This document shows positions 13,870 to 27,953 of a stretch of 64,000 nucleotides of DNA, piece by piece. Every line of letters starts with the position of its first letter. Within the stretch, counting starts at the first letter, position 1. Made by a program: the position numbers and the translations under genes. This DNA comes from Luscinia megarhynchos. Lineage: Eukaryota; Chordata; Aves; Passeriformes; Turdidae. The stretch covers positions 15,863,385-15,927,384 of the forward strand of contig CM067576.1 of the NCBI GenBank assembly GCA_034336665.1. Reading direction: 5' to 3'. The notes under the pieces were generated by a model. The model searched no databases. It worked only from the letters and a program-made list of their open reading frames with translations, and was not told the DNA's origin.

Positions 13870-14330
13870 CTGTGAACCACTATAACCCCAGATATTTTCT
13901 GCAGTACTGCTCACTCATTTCATTCCTCATTTTGCTCTATTTGTTCTGCCCTTCTCAACTGTACCTTTTTGAATGTATCATTATGAAATTTTGCCTTATT
14001 TCAAACTCTCCCTCCCAAATTGACAAGGTTCTTTTGAATTGCAGAAAGCTTCCCTATTTCCATCTCCTAGTTTGGCATCAGCCAAGATTTTGTGTGCATG
14101 GCAGTAGCATATAAGGTGCTAGTGAAATAATTTTGTAGAGCTGGATGCATGACAGATCCCTGTAGGAGTATGCATGAAATGTCATCCCTGTTAACAAAAA
14201 CCGTAGTTTGAACACTGGATTTGGTTTTTTGGGTTATTTTTTCAGAGTCAGTTGTTTATCAGCATCATGGTGATTTAATCCACACCAGTTCTAGGATACA
14301 ACCAGGTTGCTTCTTGAAATCTATCTACAA
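13870..14330. mobile_element. Possible ancient L3/CR1-like LINE remnant
   Basis: The order of weakly matching phrases ('gttcttttgaattgcag', 'tttggcatcagccaag', 'gacagatccctgtagga') recalls the non-coding part of old L3/CR1-type LINEs found across amniotes. Divergence is high and I am matching from memory of the family, so both boundaries and orientation are uncertain. Confidence 0.35.
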
Positions 14331-16289
14331 ATTTAAGTATGTAAAATTTAAATTTCAGCTTGAGTAGAGGAGAAGAAAGAAGGCAGAATTGGAGGAAAAG
14401 GTCATTAAAAGGACTGTTGACCTACATAGCCAACAAAAGAGAAGAAAAGAAAGTGTACTGGAGAAAAGGAAGATAAGGCCAGGCACAAGGATTCACAAAG
14501 ATTTTCTGGAAGAAGAGGAACAGAGGAATATTAGCAGACAGATAATAGACATATTATAGATTGAGAAGTAATGTGAAAAGAGACAGTTTTCTTCAGTCAG
14601 GAGTGGACCAGATTTGAAGAACAAAATTAATTTGGAAAGCAGACAGATCATGCCACCAAAAGACAAATTCTTGCAAAATTGCTAAAGATCATGACCTAAA
14701 GCAAGAGTGTGTTTGGGATGCAGACTCCAAGTTTTGCTTGTGGAAACAACTCCCTTTTGGATGGAAGGAGAACAAAGAAAACAGGGCAGTAACCTCAGTG
14801 ATAGGGCAGGAGGGGGTTCTAAGAGGAGATTTAAAATGTGGAGGCAGGTAAACAGCCAGATGAAGTGAAAGAGCAGTAAGAGATAACAGATACTTGTTTA
14901 TCTTCTCCAAAAATAGATGTTGCTCACTATAGCAAACATGGGAATTGAGAGGGATTATGCCCAGTGCAAGCTTAACTCACTTAAATTTTTCAAAGCTGTC
15001 TTGCTGAACCATGGAGATTTTAAGGAGTTTAACCCTTGAAGAAGCTGTATTTGATTTACCACTTTGTCAAGAGCCCAATGAGCATCGTTTCCAGCAGAGG
15101 TGTTTAAGGCTGTATGGATGTGTAAAGAATCAAAAACTTACTGGGTAACCACACCTCATGATGTGAGCCCCTTCTTTGTGTGCCACCTTTCTGTGTCAGA
15201 GCAGTCTGGGATTTCCCTGTACATTTCCTGTCACTTAAATTCTGTGTAATCCAGGGTGACAGCACAGTGGGGTGAGCCAAGCCCACTGGTGCCCATGTAA
15301 TTGGATGCTCCTGTGCACAAAAAGCACCTTTTGCTGCACAACGCCTCTCAGGTGTGAATCATTCTGTTCTGCTCGTGCTTCCTTCACTCTGCATCACTTT
15401 GTTCCTCGAGGAAGCTTTTTTCTTACTTAAAGAAATTAAAATCTTCCTTCCTTTTGATGCTTTGCTGTAGTTCAGCTGTGTTTGAGAGCTGAAATGTAAA
15501 GGATGTTATTTGCACCATTTAATCAGTGGCTTATCTGCAGTTTCTTCTGTCTTCACTCTGAGTCAGGATTAAAAACACGAAGGAGAAAAATTTTCTCATG
15601 TTTGGGTTTGGTTGTTTATTAAATCTCATCTAAAGTACAGAGAGTTCTGAAACACTTCTAGCTACCAGCTGAAAGTGAGCAAAAATGGAGGCTAACCTAG
15701 CTAGTTGCAAGGTCTCTTAAAACTAAACAGTCCAATAGAGAATTAACATCTATATTATTTATGCTTTTGACCCAATAACCAAACATCTGTGACCCTCAGT
15801 GCAGCACCAACTGTCCAACCAGAAACTACTGCCTGAAATCGTGGAGAGGAAGGAAGAAGAACACTGAAAGGAGATAACACCCAAAAACCTTCATCTTGTC
15901 CCATACATACTACATTATAAAAACCTCAAATTTAAAACCCTTCACCATGTGAAATCACACACTTCTATTTAACTACATACCAGTGATTTTAACTCCATCA
16001 ATCAAATTTGGAAACTTTTTCCAAGGCCTCAGGTCAAAAGCAGTGCTCTCCTGGGGGTCAATGCCAGAAACCACAGAAAGCTCAGAAATTCCAGGTTTTT
16101 GGGATCCAACACTGAAAGAGTTGAATCTTAATTTCAGCTCACTGAAGCCTACCTTTAGGTTGTCTTTGCCTGCTTTCTGGGGCACCAGTCAGCAGAAACT
16201 CAGTCTCTGTGCATAAGTAAGAAATGTAGGTGCTCTTCAGACACACACACAAGGCACACAAGGTTCTTTAAGAAGAGGGAAATAAGGAA
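14331..16289. other. Intergenic DNA, nothing recognised
   Basis: Purine-rich at first (14360-14680), then mixed. No open frame above about 77 codons, no family resemblance, no structured RNA that I could spot. Confidence 0.55.
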
Positions 16290-16555
16290 GGGAGGCTGAG
16301 GTCAGACCTCACCAGGGTCTGCAATGTGAGCAGAGGCAGAACCCCAGGGAATGGCTGGAGCTGTCAGGGGAGGGTTAGGTTGGATATCAGGAAAAGATTC
16401 TTTTCCCACAGAGTGGTTGGGCACTGCCCAGGCTCCCCAGGGAGGGGGCACAGCCCCAAGGCTGCCAGAGCTCCAGGAGCATTTGGACAATGCTCTCAGG
16501 CACGGAGACTTCCATGATCCCTGTGTATCCCTTCCAGCTCAGGGGATTCCATGAT
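16290..16555 (+). mobile_element. CR1 LINE 3' fragment
   Basis: Sense-strand CR1 3' sequence: 'aatggctggagctgtcagg', then 'ttggatatcaggaaaagatt', then 'agtggttgggcactgccca' and 'ggagcatttggacaatgct', the usual order near the end of avian CR1. The terminal short repeat is reduced to 'ttccatgatgc'. The copy is moderately well preserved. Confidence 0.9.
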
Positions 16556-17239
16556 GCAGGGATGTGATGCAGCTTTCACACATGTATCCTGCAAAGGGTC
16601 TAACTAAATGCCACACCAGAGTGTGGGTAACGAAATGTGTAAAATGGCTATGAAAACACAGGACTCAACTTCCCAGACATTATTAACTTAGATATGTTAT
16701 TTCATTTTATTGGTAAGAAGCTCACCATCTTCTTCTCTTTCTTTTCTTTTGTCTATGAAATAACTACAATATCAGACTGACAGTGATAAATGTGTTGCTT
16801 CCCTGCTGCCAAACTGAGAGTTCTGAAAGTCTGCAAACTGAATTTTATTACAGAGAATCAATATTTGTGGCCCTAGTTCTGATTTTCAAAACAGATAACT
16901 GTCAAAGCCTGTATTTAATTTCCTTCCAAGTATTAGGCTATTTTAAAGTGATCTTTGTAACAGATTACATTGCTGTAAATATTACTGGGTAAAATAAATG
17001 AGTCATTCTTTAACTTTACCATTCTTTGTTATTTTTGTGATAATATCTAGAACAACTGCCTTCAACCCTAAACTTTTATCCAGAAACATTGTGGACTCAC
17101 ACAAATAACTTCAGCCTTAGCTAAGTACAATTTCAGGGCCAAAATCACCAAGCTTTTCATTCTTAGCCAAGCAGGGAGCTTAGGATCATTGTCTAAATTT
17201 TTTTCAGCCAGCAATGGTTTGGAGTTCTAAAATAATTTT
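16556..17239. other. AT-rich spacer between CR1 copies
   Basis: No gene or repeat recognised. One open frame of 69 codons at 16783-16992 has no features suggesting that it is real. Confidence 0.5.
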
Positions 17240-17370
17240 CTGGGTCCAGAGAGGCTGTGGACTCTTCATCCTGGGAGTGTTCAAGAGCAGATGGAATGAG
17301 TCCATGAGTAACCTGGTCAAGTGGAAGGTGTCCCATGGTCACTTCCAGACCAAACTATTCTGTGATATTT
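17240..17370 (+). mobile_element. CR1 LINE 3' tip
   Basis: Sense CR1 remnant: 'gaggctgtggactcttcat', 'gggagtgttcaagagcaga', 'aacctggtcaagtggaagg' and a final 'accaaactattctgtgata'. These correspond to the last part of the CR1 3' UTR. Confidence 0.8.
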
Positions 17371-17439
17371 CCTGAAAAAGCAACAGAGTGGGCCACAATT
17401 AAGCCAGGAAGTTTTTGGGGTGCCCTAATGGTAACTCCC

Positions 17440-18790
17440 TGATATAGGGGATTGAGGAATCAAGAAGAGAATTTTTTTTTGCTGGACCTGATGCTTATTG
17501 ACAAGAAAATCTGGTCTGGAGTGTGAAGGCTGGGTCAGCCTTGAATTTAGGGATCATGTAATGGAGGGAAGGATTTTGGGAGGAGGGAGCTGGGCAGAAA
17601 GAGCCTCTGAACCTCAGAGCAGCTTCCCAGGTTTCAGCAGAGTAGCCTTTGGCCAGTTCAGGGACTGCTGAGATAAGAACTATGCAGAAGATGGTTCTGG
17701 AGAGGAATTCCTCAGGTTTCAAAGTTTTACCTTCTCCAAGCTCCAGAATGTAGAGAAAATCAGATGAGAGTGGCAGAAAGCCTGCAAGGATGATCAAAGA
17801 GCTCCTGGCTCAACTGTAATATCTAAAATAAGTCTACAGAAGGTGAAAGAAGAGACAAGTGACCCCACAGGAATGCAGGGAAGCTGTTCAATGGGCCAGT
17901 AGGATAAGGAAGCCAAACCTCATCTGGAGTTGAATGTCATGAAGGATGGGAAAAGCAACATGTGCTGGCAGCAAGAGGAAGACAAACTGAGGGACCACTG
18001 CTGAATAAGAGAGAGAGGTGGTGACAAAGTGCAAGGTGGTAAAGAGGAGGATCTACAGAGCCAGAGCTCATTAGATTCACCTCAGTCCCTGGGAGGATGC
18101 AGAGCAAACAACCCATGTTGAACCATATGAAGGACTTGTGAGCAGTGAGGATGATTTTATGGAGGGGAAATCATGTTTGATCAACCTGATGTCTTTCTAC
18201 AATCAAAACTAGATCACTGGACGAGGGAAGAGCAGTGGATTTTGTTTATCCTGACCTGAGTAGGGCTTTCAGTGCTTACTCCTTTACCACTCCTACAGAC
18301 AAATGGATGGATTACAGCCTGGATTAGTGGATACTGAAGTGAACTGAGAGCCAGGTAAACTGCCAGACTTAAAGGATTGTGACTAGAGGTAGGAAGTTCT
18401 ACTGGAGACTACTTGGCATTAAAAGGAAATGCTCAGAGTGCTGGTAGGGCTTACCCTAGAGAAGAGAAGAATAGAGGGAATTAAAAATCAATCAAACCAG
18501 TTGAGAAGGTAGTAAAGAGGGAGTAAAGCAGACAGGCTGTCCAACAGGACAGTGGACAGGAATGGAAATACACTGAATTCAGATCTAAACATAAGGAAAA
18601 AACTTTCATGCTCTGATGGAAGTTGCCCACAGATCTCCATTCATGGATATATTCAAAACTCAATTGGCTGAGAACCTAAACAACCTGTTCTAACTTACCC
18701 TGGATTTGGGGGGTGGAGGGAGTGGGTGTGATGTGGTGATGATCTCCAGAGGGTCCATTCTAACCTAAATAATTATTTGGCTCTGTGAAT
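17440..18790 (+). mobile_element. CR1 LINE, ORF2 3' half and 3' UTR, decayed
   Basis: The longest LINE copy in the window. The first part ('gctggacctgatgcttattg', then 'tttggccagttcagggac') matches the region leading into the reverse transcriptase of CR1 ORF2. At about 18165-18300 the phrases 'aatcatgtttgatcaacctg' and 'gaagagcagtggattttgtt' correspond to the RT segment whose consensus protein reads as a motif around 'YLDFSKAFD'. The copy ends near 18790 with a degenerate 3' UTR. Many stops and shifts break the frame, so it is dead. It is in the same orientation as the protocadherin exons but 17 kb away from the first. Confidence 0.8.
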
Positions 18791-21700
18791 TATAGAAAAA
18801 AACCAGTTCTTAAGGTGCTTGGCAGTGAGCTGCTAGGACAAAAAGACAAGACTGGGATCCAAGAAAGAACTCATCACATTTAGATAATGGACAATTTATG
18901 CATCTTTAGGTAGAAAATGGGAATTCATGTTTTGCTGGAAGTGGTGTATTATGCCCCTATGCTTAGTTGACCAAAAGATATTAGGAGTAGGCTGATACAT
19001 GTAATTTGATGAAGCTGAATGAATTAAAATGTGGTCTACACTGTATCTTTTTAGTTCATGTATTAGATTTCAAAGTCAGCTCTTTCCTTTACAAGCTTTT
19101 CATGCTGCATATACCCTAATCATTAACTTTCTAATTTAACAGTGTGCAGTACAGTGTCAAATTGGTTTTATGTCCACAGCTTCCCTCTGTGATATGTTAC
19201 CACTGTGAAAAATTCTGTCAGATTTGATAGGAGGACTCTCCCATGTGTGAATCCCACTGAGTGAAACTCTCCTTAATTAAATCATAACAGTCCAGCTGGC
19301 CTGCTCCATCTTGCCTTAATGCTGTCCTTTCTTACCCTCTCTGCATTTTTTTAATCTTGTATTTTCCTTAGCACAAAAGACAGGTATTACACATGAATCT
19401 TTCTAAACATGTCCTTGCTTCCAGAAGTGTGCTGAATGCATATGCTAATATTGGCCCATTTTTTGGTACTTGCCTCAGGATGCAGCAAAGGAGGTTTTCT
19501 CCTTTTGCACACTTGCTTAATCTTCAAATGCTCGAATTTTTTCTTTTATTATCTTCCTTTTTCTTTTCTTTTTAAGTACCAGATCTGGCAAGATTCCAGT
19601 TCCCTTCAGCAAGTTTTGTTTTCTAAAACAACAACAGCTGTTCCTGGGAAAATTGGCTTGTTTTAATGATTCCATTTTCTCAGTAATTCCCAGGGGTGTC
19701 CTTGTTTCTCACGTGGCTGAAATTCTGTTGCCAGTTTTGCTGATATCCTGATTACTTCTGAGAAGTCACGGGCCATGTGCTCTTTGTCAAAACCTTATAC
19801 AACCTGGTCAAAAACAAGCTTGTTCAGAACTATTGCTGGTGATAAAAACAAGGTGGGCACATAAACTTCCTTTGCATTATGATGAACATTTCACTAGAGT
19901 TACATATACAAGGCACAGCTATAAGGCAGAGATAAAATTTCATAATTTTTATTCATGCCTTTGTACAGATGGATACATTTAAGCCTAGGATTTTAATATT
20001 AAGTAAGCTTATTTGTTTCAGTAATTGCAGCAATTCCTCTTAAATTTTAGGTGCTTCCCTGTAAATCTTAGATTTTTCTAATATAACATGTAGCAAGGGA
20101 AAAGGTATTAGAAGGTTAATGATCAAGTAGGTCAAGAAGATTGTTTTCAAGAAGATTGTGGTCTCTTTTTCACTTCAGAATATTTACCAAAAAATGCTAT
20201 AATCAATTTTAGAATGAGCTTTTATATGGAGATTGTGTTTGGACTTGCAGGGATCTATATGTAAATAAACCCCAACGGCTCCTTAGCATTCAGTTTCTAT
20301 TTTCCTCTAAATCACAACCTGTACTCCTGTGCCTCTGCTGCTTCTTGCAAAATTGTTGGCACACTTTGGATTTTTGTAAACTTATATCTCACTTTCTCAT
20401 CTCTTTCTCCCTAGGCTGTGCATTTTAAACTCTCTTCCCTCACATTTAATTTCCTTCAAGACTTTCATCAGTTGATAATATTTCTTTGGTCTGGCTTAGT
20501 TTATGTTGCATTTGAGCTCTCCTGTGTGATGTGGCCATCCGGATATTATAGAAACAGAGAGAATACAAATCAGCTGGAATTACACATGGACCTAGGAGCT
20601 GGAGTTAATTAAAAGTATAACAAAAGCTTCATGACTGCTGTTTAGAAAATAGAAAGCTTTCTGGAAAATCATTGTACCAGAGTACAGAGATGCAGGAGTG
20701 TATTTGAACTCTCTGTATTTTTAATTTAGAGTAGATGGCTTAAAGAAATACCCTAAAAAAAAAGCAGCAAGCAGTGATGGAAAAAAATTGCCAAAGTACA
20801 CAAGTGACTTGCAGAGTACATTGACTTTTACCTCAGATTACACCAGCTAAAACCATGGGGACAGCCCAGAGGAGATGCTGCTTTTCAGGATATTTCCGAG
20901 ATAAGCAGATCATGTAATTATATTATTATATTATATTATGTAATTTTAATGTATTATTTCAGAGATAATAAAAAATGTTTCCCAAAATCAATATTTACAG
21001 AGCTGGCATAATAAATAATAGTCTTGCCTTAATTTGAGTAACTGTTATATTGATTTTATATGACACTGAAAAACAGCTTAATAATTTGCATTTCCTTTAG
21101 ACTAGAAAAAGCAATAATTATTTGCAGAAGCAGTTATGTTATGGCAGAAGAATTCACCTAAAAATCACATTCTGGAGCTCATGCCTTATAGACCTCACAC
21201 AATTCGGATGAACAGCTGAAATTCCAAGTAGTAACTAACAAAATTTGAAGTGTGCCTATCTTTAGTGAGATATTTCCCCTTTCTGAGTTATCTCAAAGTG
21301 CCTTTTAGCTCAATAAATGTGACTTCAAAAGCTTTCTGAAGGAAGTATTTCCCGAGGGATGTTGATTTTGCCTCTCATTCTCCTTGTGAACCACTCTGGG
21401 GATTTCTCAAACAGGGTTTCTGCCTGAAATATTCTCTTTCCCAGCTTCATATCCAAAGGTCTCCTACCTTCATTGCCTGCTCTTTAACACCTTCTGGAAC
21501 ATTTCAGCTGCAAATATAATTAATTTAAGTTATTAGATTCTATCAGGCCATGCTATAACACTGCACTGTGTTGTATTCTTGCCTTTTCACAACCAGAGGA
21601 ACTTTTCCAGCAGAGGGTTTGGAAGATGGATTCTTCCAGCCTGTAAATGCAGGGTTTAAGAATCCCTTGTTTAGTGTCTGAACACAGATCAAGCATGTTC

Positions 21701-23885
21701 CTAATACAAGCAAGGAAGTTTTCTCTCATCAGGAAACACCATTTTTGGTTAAATTCAGACTCTCTGTATTATCTGATGGAACAGGTGCCAGAGGAAGAAA
21801 ACACGTAACACATCCCACTCATTTTCATCTTCTTAAAGATCATAATTTCAGAATATACAATGGCAGAGAGGCCAGCAGCTGGGTACAGCCATTGCTGGGG
21901 CCAACATCTGGCACTGCAGATGCATCCTCATTACCACTTCAGTTCCTATTTGTGATACTGGAAAGGCAGAGCAGAACTGGCTCTGCAGATCTCAAAGGAG
22001 AAAATAAGAGCAGAACCAACAGCTGAAGGATCAGCTATATTTGTACCTGCATTTCAGAAGATAATTGGAATTGATAAGTTGTATTTCCAAAATAAATGTA
22101 TAGAATAATGGTATATAAATAGAATAAATGTATAGAACACAGAATAAAAAGAAAGCCACACCAGCTTATTCTGCTTAACACACGTGTGTGCAGTCCCTGA
22201 GGGGTAACACAGAGATCAGCCTGTCATTTGAAAGAATCCTGTGGGAGATGGACTCACAGGAAGCAGCATCTGATACTCACATCTGTCTTGAGCAGAAGGA
22301 AAGAGACTTCTGTGTGTTTCCAAAGGTATGAAAATCCAAACTTTTTCTTAACTTTGCTGTTCCAGTAACTTGTGAGAAAATCTCCAGTTCTCTATCACTA
22401 CTAGGGGCACAAAGCAGAGTAAAAGCTGAATTAGATTAATTCTATTTCTTAAAAATTTATTTTTCTGGGCACTCTGAGCATTTATTAATAGATTAGATGA
22501 TTTTTGACAGCTAACAGTTACCTGGAATTTGGGAATCAAACATGGAGAGGTGAAATACAAAAGCCATTTTTGACCTGGAGCATGTCAGATCTAGTGTTTA
22601 TATTTCACAGATACAGGATGTGTTTTGTGATCATCCAATCTGCTCTGTGCATATTCACATGCACTTCTCCCTGCAGCAAGACCCTGACTCCTGACAGAAT
22701 GTGAAACCACCATTGGAAAAACCCCACCTATTGATTTAGAGGTATCAGATGAGAGGTAACACAGCACAGGCCTTGGCCATGTCCTTTAGATGTTGTAAAT
22801 TGTGGTTTATTCCCTGCTTTCATTTCTTTAAACTGCTGGATAATAACAGGGGTGTGCCAGATGCCCTTGCTGGGTTAAAGAGCCATCTAAGGGATTTTTG
22901 TTTTCTCAGACTCTCACCAAACCACCTGTGAGTTTCCAATGTAGTTCCTTAGGTCTCTGTCCTGTTCTCCAGACCAGTTATTGCTCTGACTGTCCCTCTG
23001 TGAACCAGTGACAGCATTAAAGGGCACATGAGGAAGTTGAGCCAAAACAGCTACAAAGAAATTCTCTTTTTCTCTTCAGTGCTCTTCTGTTATCATGTAT
23101 TTTGTCATCCATCCCAGTGGTGTTCAAGAGGTTGCCTATAGAAATTTCCAGGGCCAGGTCTCTACATATGGCTTTTTGTTCCTGTAGGAATAAGAGTGGG
23201 ATTTATTGTATTAAAAATGCCTTGGTGTGCCATGCCAAACATTTCACAGCTCTGTGATCTGCCCACTGGGCTTTCTTGGTTATCACATCTCAAGGTTTAT
23301 GCAATCTGAAAACTTTCCAGGAGCAAATGTATGTTTACACTATCCTTATGTCTCTGTATCATTGTAAAAGATTATATGTATATAATAGAACAGTATTTAT
23401 AGGACACTACAAATCTCATTGCAATTATTTGATGCATTCACATTAGTTGCAGTGAGACTATCAACTTGACAAATTCCATTTGATTTAGTATGTGCCATTC
23501 TGATTTTTCATGGTGCTCTTGTTTTTGGGTTTTTTATCTGAATGTTAGAAGCACGATGCCAGAAGTCTAAAAAAGTCTGATTATATTATATCAGCAATAT
23601 AGTCTCCATTATGATTCCTGTTTGTAATCTTGTCAGAGAAAGATATCAAATCCCTTTGACATAATCTGCTTTCCATTAAGCTGCACTCTACTCATTAGGC
23701 TTGTGATGAGTTTAAGCTGTTGCCACACGAGAGGAATATCTACAACAAAATAATAAATAAGATACCATACAGTAGGAACTGGGGGGTTCCTTCTTCTTCC
23801 TGATGTTTGAAGCACTTTTTCCCCTTGCTTGTGACACTTGATTGTGACATTTGCCTTTGTGTCCAAGTCCAATAGTTGTGTTTTG
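18791..23885. other. Gene-free AT-rich intergenic DNA
   Basis: Five kilobases with only short random open frames (largest 93 codons at 21745-22026). AT-rich patches at 20915-20955 and 22070-22150 are simple sequence. No recognisable exon, LTR or tRNA was found by eye. Confidence 0.55.
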
Positions 23886-24010
23886 GGCCTGGGTTTGAAG
23901 GGACCTTAAAGATGATCTTGTTCCAACCCCCTGCCACAGAGGGACACCTTCCACCAGACCAGGCTGCTCAGAGCTCCATTCAACCTGGCTTTCAACACTT
24001 TCAGGGATGA
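23886..24010 (-). mobile_element. CR1 LINE 3' fragment, antisense
   Basis: Antisense CR1 end: 'gaagggaccttaaagatga', 'ttccaaccccctgcc', 'ccaccagaccaggctgctca', 'attcaacctggctttcaaca'. It breaks off at 'agggatgagg'. The terminal repeat has been lost. Confidence 0.85.
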
Positions 24011-27000
24011 GGCATGCAGATAATAACTAAACAAACAGCTAAATAATAATTAAATAAACAGATAAATTCATCTCATCTGTTTAATTATTATTATTTGTCT
24101 ACTGGATGACAGTCTGTACCACACACAACAGTAACTGGGACATCCACAGAGGACTGGAAGTTTTCTATGCAGAATCTGCTCCAAAAATCTGATTATCTGA
24201 TGATGGAATTCCATAGTATTTGGAACAGAGGGCCTTCCAGCACTGGTAGAAAGGCAGGAGCAGAGCAATGGTAAATTTGTTGCTGGATCTCTGAGTAGGG
24301 ATTATGGGGATCCATGACAAGAGCCAGGAAATCTCCAAGGCACTGGCAGGACAAGAGCAGGAGAGGCAAGGTCAGGGTGATGTCAGCACAGACACAGCTA
24401 CCTCCTGAATAATTAAAAATTATAGATAAACATTCCATGGAGCAAAAAGGGAAAGAACCCACAATATGAGGTGCTTTTCCTCTGAAATATGTATTCTTTT
24501 CCACATATTTTCATGTATATTTTTCAAAAGGATGGTGAACATTCTGGGCCCAACCACTAAAATATCATGTTTCAACTGACATGGTCCTATAACATTTTAA
24601 AAAATAATTTATTACTGTCTTAACTTTTCTACTCATTTAGATAACACAAATAACAGGAAAGGTTATGTGCTTTTTGTTTCTTTTTAAGTCCTAAGAAACT
24701 AAAGGGTTCTAAGAATTTAGGAAATCTATACCTCATTTAAAAAAATCTCTTCCAGTTTCTCTGAACAAAACAAGAAGAACCTTATGCATGTATATTTGTA
24801 TATTTTCTGCTATTATTAGAGAATGTGTAATTAGAGTATATATGTGCACATAGGGAAATTTGCACTGTTAATTTATAAAGCTTCAGAATAAACTCAGGAA
24901 TTTGTTTCCATGGGCCAAGGAACCAGCACCTGCAGCCCTCTGAAATGTCTCAGTGTCTCTCACCATTACATTAACTGGCAGGAGAACCCCCTTCTGAGTG
25001 ATTTTAATGTCTATAATCTCACACACTTTTATTCCAGAGGCAAGTGCAAATGTCTGTCCAATAGGAAGGATTTCTTCTCATCTCTCCCTCCCCCTAATTA
25101 GATGTGAAACTTCAAATGATGCATGAAGATCTTTTTTTAGAGCACTGCTTTGGCTTTTGAAAGAAAAACATTTGACCATTCTTATTGAGTCTTTTTAATT
25201 TGGGTATTCAGGTGGATTGGTAGTTACACCAGCTTGGGGGTTGCTTTTGTTAGGTGCTGTTCTTGGGCAGTCAGGCAAAGGTTTTCTGATTTTACCATTT
25301 GCTGTCAGCTCAGAAGAGTTTATTCTTAGGGGAAGCTTTAGGGGTTTGACTGATTCACCTTTGAAAAAACAGTTCTGATGATAATTTGCATTTCCTTCTT
25401 ATTTGTTTTGAGGATCATTGGCTGCTATCTGCCTGGCATTGATAATGTGCTCTCCCTGCTGGACAACACTTCATAATACCTCTTAATCATTTTCTTAGTA
25501 CAAAACAAAGCTCTCTGCAAAGCTTTAGAAGCTTTATAAGTATCCTGCAACACATGCAGGAGACTGCATTATGTGATGAATCTTCCATTCAGGAATTCTT
25601 TAAGTGGATTGTACTTACTGCTGTTGACCTCTGTGGTGGGGTCATGGATCTCTGACAAAAATTTATGTCCAGCATTGTGGTGGCTGCCCCCATGTGCCAT
25701 GCACAGCATGTGCATTGTGGTAATGTTACAACTGGATTTCAGATTACTGAGCTGACAACAGATGGATGGCTTCTGTGTAAGAGCAGAAAGCAGGAGAGTG
25801 TTTCAGAAGATGGTATCTCTTTCCTAAAATATTTATCTGTTCTTAAAGGCAGTGTAAATCAGAAGTTGTAGAACAGAGGCTGCCAGTATTACTAGATTTG
25901 TGTGATTATCTCTCAGAATTTTTTCTCCTACCAACTACAGACAAGCCTATTTTTTGCTGTTGTTGGCTTGAAATTAAATAAGATTCTCAGTCTTATCGAT
26001 TAGATCTGTTGCTTTAATCCACCTCTTACTGTTGGTACCAGGCCTCAATGGTTTTCTCCCTTGCAATACCCTGAACCAGTTTGAATATTTCCCTGTTTTC
26101 AGCCAGCTGTGTCCCACTGTTCCAAAGCTGCTGAGCATCTGAGCCATCATTCTGAATACTACATAAAAGAAAACAGAATTATCATATTTGCATTTGTTGT
26201 TGTTGCTGTTGCTGTTTGTAGTTCATCTTTAGGCAGAAGTGCTTCTAAGAAAATTTTTGCTGTCTCTGGTGATGCCAGACCACAATTATCTGTGCAATTC
26301 AACATCTGTCTTGATTTTTCTGATGTTTTACTTGTGAGCCACATGCATAAATAAGTAAAGATTGTGTACAAGGCAGGAACACAGGTTTATTCTGTTCATC
26401 TTAAAGGTTTTGCCAAATAGATTCTCTGATGCCTTTTTATGTGCATTCAATAGGAAGTGGGAGTCACTCAGTTTAGCATTTGAATGTAAATAACTCTTAC
26501 TCCATCTACTGAACAACTCTGGAGTGAACATTTGTCTGTTCCTGTCTCTGTATTCAGTACCCCAGTTTTCCCTTAGAATGGCAGATGTTTGTGTATTGAG
26601 CACCGAGCTTTTTTACTCCCCATATGTTGCAAAGAATAGAATACTCACTTGAGTTTGGGGTTAAAAAGTTCCATTCAAGGGATTTATTCACCCAGGCAGC
26701 CCATAGTAATTCTTAACCACTCTCAGAATCACCTCTGACTTTGTACTGGATTTGGAGGTGCTTTTTAAAAAATATTTCTTTCTTTGTCTACCTCGATCAC
26801 CACATCAAGGAATATAATGAGGTAAATGAAAGAAAACAATGAAGAAGAAAAGAGACACTTATTCAATTGTTAACTGCCACTTGCTAATGAGTGTAATGCA
26901 CATTTTGAGTGGAAGGCTAAGAATCTCTCTAGTCCTGTGCTGAAGTTCCTATCATCAGATATCCAGAGGTGATACCTTCTTTAGGTATCACTTTTAGAGG

Positions 27001-27764
27001 AAGAGAAAAGGAGACAAGCTATTTTACTTAAATCCCTAAAGTATAAGTGGGAGATTTACAGTAGTATGGGATGTGCTTGCTTCTCAAAATCCATTTTAAA
27101 TCACTAAACCTGGGAATTTTACTTTAAACTAAGGTGTGTGATGAGAAATATTCTATATATGTATTCCTAACAACTACCTCTCTGCAGAAGTGCCTCTGAC
27201 CCCTTTCTCTGCCTTCTGTAAAGATTAAAACAGAAGATAAGCATGTGGTAATGAATGTGGCCACAATACTTTAAGCACGTTTTAAATGGCACAAGTACTT
27301 TCTGTATTAGAGACTCTGGTTTGACAGGGAGGCAAGTTAGGAGATTATTTAGCTGCTGGTGTCTCCCACACCAATCCCAGATTCCCAGGGTTTAAGCCGG
27401 CTGCTGTCCTCACTTGCCCTGCAGCCCCAGTGCTGGGAGAAACCAGCACACTGCTCGATACTGCTGCAATTTCGTTTTTGTTCGATGGCAAGGGCAGAAA
27501 CCCCAAGGGACAAACCGATCCCAGTGGTTGCTCCATGACCTACCCCCCCCTCCCAAATCCCGCTCAGTCCAGCATTCTGGACCTCCCCTCTCAATCCCAG
27601 TGCTTCACTCATGACCCCACATCTCCCCCTTCTCCCCAGCCTCTTGCTTTGAGTCTGAGTCTCTCCATCTGAAATGGTTTCCCTGGATATGAGCGTGTGC
27701 TCCTTCCCCCAGGGCAGAGAGCAGCACAACAGAGCCCAGATCCTGTGCACAAGGATGGGGGGGA
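24011..27764. other. Intergenic DNA, no gene seen
   Basis: Open frames do not exceed about 100 codons until the C-rich patch at 27340-27760, whose frames on both strands look compositional. That patch is noticeably GC-richer than its surroundings and leads directly into the tetranucleotide repeats. Confidence 0.5.
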
Positions 27765-27857
27765 TAACAGATGAATGGATGGGTAGGCAGATAAATAAAT
27801 GGATGAATGGATGGACAGGCAGATAAATAAATGAAAGATCCGATAGACAGACAGACG

Positions 27858-27952
<95 letters not shown>
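27765..27952. repeat. Tetranucleotide microsatellite, perfect (GATA)23 core
   Basis: Imperfect GGAT/GATA/AAAT tetramers (27765-27858) lead into an uninterrupted GATA run of about 92 bases at 27859-27950, about 23 copies. The apparent 195-codon minus-strand frame across it is the repeat read as repeating I-Y-L-S residues and is not a gene. Confidence 0.97.
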
Positions 27953-27953
<1 letters not shown>
